Positions 60,901 to 64,000 of a stretch of 64,000 nt of DNA are shown here, in pieces. The stretch spans positions 1,922,001 through 1,986,000 of the forward strand of contig NW_027490098.1 in NCBI RefSeq assembly GCF_050948175.1, in the 5' to 3' direction. The number at the start of each line of letters is the position of its first letter. The first letter of the stretch is position 1. The translations under genes and the position numbers were made by a program. The stretch comes from Xylocopa sonorina. Lineage: Eukaryota > Arthropoda > Insecta > Hymenoptera > Apidae. The notes beneath the pieces are model-generated. The model made no database searches. It saw only the letters and a list, made by a program, of their open reading frames with translations, and was not told the DNA's origin.

Positions 60901-63900
60901 GGAATACATAACACTTCGCAAATCATATTGTATCTTACCATGAAACATAGAAATGAGATGCGATATCGCGTTTTAAGAAGCATTAGAAATCTATTGCAAC
61001 GATACGTAGACATCTGCAAACGCTATTTCCTAGCGAGGAAGTGTCGCATTCACATTCATTTGAAGTGTAGACGAGGAATACATAACACTTCGCAAATTAT
61101 ATTACATCTTACCATGAAACATAGAAATGAGATGCGATATCGCGTTTTAAGAATCATATGAACTCTATTGCTACGATACGTATACATCTGCAATCTCAAT
61201 TTCCTTGCAAGGAAGTGTTGCATTTACTTTCATTTGAATCGTAGACGAGGAATGCATAACACTTCGCAATGAATATTATATCTTATCACGAAACATAGAT
61301 ATGAGATGCAATATCTCGTATTAAGAAGCATTTGAACTCTATTGCTTCGATACGTAGACATCTGCAAACGCTATTTCCAAGCGAGGAAGTGTCGCATTCA
61401 CATTCATTTGAAGTGTAGACGAGGAATACATAACACTTCGCAAATCATATTATATCTTACCATGAAACATAGAAATGAGATGCGTTAACGCATTTTTAGA
61501 ATCATAAGAACTCTATTGCTACGATACGTAGACATCTGCAAACGCTATTTCCTTGCAAGGAAGTGTCGCATTTACATTCATTTGAATCGTAGACGAGGAA
61601 TGCATAACACTTCGCAATGAATATTATATCTTATCATGAAACATAGATATGAGATGCAATATCTCGTTTTAAGAAGCATTTGAACTCTATTGCTTCGATA
61701 CGTAGACATCTGCAAACGCTATTTCTTTGCAAGGAAGTGTCACATTTACATTCATTTGAAGTGTAGACGAGGAATACATAACACTTCGCAAATCATATTA
61801 CATCTTATCATGAAACATAGAAATGAGATGCGATATCGCGTTTTAAGAAGCATTACAAATCTAATGCTACGATACGTAGACATCTGCAAACGCTATTTCC
61901 TTGCAAGGAAGTGTCGCATTTACATTCATTTGAAGTGTAGACGAGGAATACATAACACTTCGCAAATCATATTATATCTTACCATGAAACATAGAAATGA
62001 GATGCGATATCGCGTTTTAAGAATCATTAGAACACTATTGCTACGATACGTAGACAACTGCAAACGCTATTTCCTTGCCAGGAAGTGTCGCATTTACATT
62101 CATTTGAAGTGTAGACGAGGAATACATAACACTTCGCAAATCATATTATATCTTACCATGAAACATAGAAATGAGATGCGTTAACGCATTTTTAGAATCA
62201 TAAGAACTCTATTGCTACGATACGTAGACATCTGCAAACGCTATTTCCTTGCAAGGAAGTGTCGCATTTACATTCATTTGAATCGTAGACGAGGAATGCA
62301 TAACACTTCGCAATGAATATTATATCTTATCATGAAACATAGATATGAGATGCAATATCTCGTTTTAAGATGCATTTGAACTCTATTGCTTCGATACGTA
62401 GACATCTGCAAACGCTATTTCCTAGCGAGGAAGTGTCGCATTCACATTCATTTGATGTGTAGACGAGGAATACATAACACTTCGCAAATCATGTTATATC
62501 TTACCATGAAACATAGAAATGAGATGCGATATCGCGTTCTAAGAAGCATTAGAAATCTATTGCTACGATACGTAGACATCTGCAAACGCTATTTCCTAGC
62601 GAGGAAGTGTCGCATTCACATTCATTTGATGTGTAGACGAGGAATACATATCACTTCGCAAATCATGTTATATCTTACCATGAAACATAGAAATGAGATG
62701 CGATATCGCGTTTTAAGAATCATATGAACTCTATTGCTACGATACGTAGACATCTGCAATCGCTATTTCCTTGCAAGGAAGTGTAGCATTTACTTTCATT
62801 TGAATCGTAGACGAGGAATGCATAACACTTCGCAATGAATATTATATCTTATCACAAAACATAGATATGAGATGCAATATCTCGTTTTAAGATGCATTTG
62901 AACTCTATTGCTTCGATACGTAGACATCTGCAAACGCTATTTCCTTGCAAGGAAGTGTCGCATTTACATTCATTTGAAGTGTAGACGAGGAATACATGAC
63001 ACTTCGCAAATCATATTATATCTTACCATGAAACACAGAAATGAGATGCGATATCGCGTTTTAAGAATCATAAGAACTCTATTGCTAGGATACGTAGACA
63101 TCTGCAAACGCTATTTCCTTGCAAGGAAGTATCGCATTTACATTCATTTGAAGTGTAGACGAGGAATACATGACACTTCGCAAATCATGTTATATCTTAC
63201 CATGAAACACAGAAATGAGATGCGATATCGCGTTTTAAGAAGCATTACAAATCTATTGCTACGATACGTAGACATCTGCAAACCCTATTTCCTTGCAAGG
63301 AAGTGTCGCATTTACATTCATTTGAAGTGTAGACGAGGAATACATAAAACTTCGCAAATCATATTATATCTTACTATGAAACATAGAAATGAGATGCGAT
63401 ATCGCGTTTTAAGAATCATATGAACTCTATTGCTACGGTACCTAGACATCTGAAGACGCTATTTCCTAGCAAGGAAGTGTCGCATTTACATTCATTTGAA
63501 GTGTAGACGAGGAATACATGACACTTCGCAAATCATATTATATCTTACCATGAAACATAGAAATGAGATGCGATATCGCGTTTTAAGAAGCATTAGAAAT
63601 CTATTGCTACGACACGTAGACATCTGCAAACGCAATTTCCTTGCAAGGAAGTGTCGCATTTACATTCGTTTGAATCGTAGACGAGGAATGCATAACACTT
63701 CGCAATGAATATTATATCTTATCATGAAACATAGATATGAGATGCAATATCTCGTTTTAAGAAGCATTTGACCTCTATTGCTACGATACCTAGACATCTG
63801 CAGACGCTATTTCCTAGCAAGGAAGTGTTGCATTTACATTCATTTGAAGTGTAGACGAGGAATACATGGCACTTCGCAAATCATATTATATCTTACCACG

Positions 63901-64000
63901 AAACATAGAAATGAGATGCGATATCGCGTTTTAAGAAGCATTAGAAATCTATTGCTACGATACGTAGACATCTGCAAACGCTATTTCCTTGCAAGGAAGT
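54976..64000 (+). repeat. 5394-bp higher-order repeat (31 monomers), two copies, second cut by window end
   Basis: From about 54976 the sequence recurs at an offset of exactly 5394 bp (31 x 174) to the window edge, so 60370-64000 corresponds to 54976-58606. Rare markers agree: CCTTGCAACGAAGTG (55462, 60856), ATTTCCAAGCGAGG (55980, 61374), ATCTCAATTTCC (55799, 61193), AAACCCTATTTCC (57886, 63280). The left limit is set by TTTATATCGTAG at 54968 against TTTGAATCGTAG at 60362. I saw no difference in the places I compared, but did not check every base. Confidence 0.85.

Larger units (their letters stand above)
32389..64000 (+). repeat. 174-bp satellite array, block 4 (plus orientation)
   Basis: About 182 monomers, plus-oriented, unbroken by other DNA to the window edge. 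Some monomers are 171 bp: the copies with AAACATATATCTT lack three bases compared with AAACATATTATATC (for example near 33100, 34140, 35190, 36745, 42135 and 46655). A- and B-type monomers alternate irregularly. Several variants are diagnostic of local duplications, such as GATAACGCATTTTTAG or GTTAACGCATTTTTAG in place of GATATCGCG. No gene is seen. Confidence 0.97.

Noticed and set aside
32389..64000. CRISPR-like regularly spaced repeats
   Set aside because: The whole 174-bp unit is repeated, with no unique spacers and no cas genes. It is satellite DNA.

Overview
The window is eukaryotic repeat DNA with no host gene that I can recognise. About 52 kb of the 64 kb is one tandem satellite with a 174-bp monomer, roughly 300 copies. 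It is interrupted by three insertions of Ty3/Gypsy LTR retrotransposons. The retroelement type suggests an insect or other arthropod, and the array looks like centromeric or other heterochromatin. Both points are inference; the species cannot be read from the sequence.

Layout: satellite block 1 (1-12358, minus orientation by an arbitrary convention); a solo LTR on the minus strand (12359-13888); satellite block 2 (13889-16882, plus orientation); a full-length Gypsy element on the plus strand (16883-25808: 5' LTR, primer binding site, gag, pol, polypurine tract, 3' LTR); satellite block 3 (25809-30933, minus); a diverged solo LTR on the minus strand (30934-32388); and satellite block 4 (32389-64000, plus). 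Inside the blocks, monomers are organised in several unrelated higher-order repeats of 870, 1218, 1563, 2636 and 5394 bp.

The Gypsy element has an apparently intact Gag with two CCHC zinc knuckles. Its Pol (protease, reverse transcriptase, RNase H, integrase) is complete in domains but broken by one in-frame TGA after the RT. Gag and Pol overlap in a -1 relationship, with a canonical slippery heptamer and a downstream hairpin. Pol reads on through the polypurine tract into the 3' LTR. The LTRs themselves hold a second conserved frame of about 98 codons. It is shared with the diverged LTR at 30934-32388 and differs from it mostly at synonymous positions, which makes it a candidate LTR-encoded accessory protein.

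The strongest structural observation concerns block 2. The satellite flanks of the first two insertions do not match each other as they stand. If block 2 is flipped, both insertions become ordinary ones, each with a perfect CATG target-site duplication and uninterrupted monomer phase and strand. Block 2 is therefore an inversion between two LTRs in opposite orientation, or an assembly flip at the same place. The third LTR also sits at an orientation switch and predicts a partner LTR beyond the right edge of the window.
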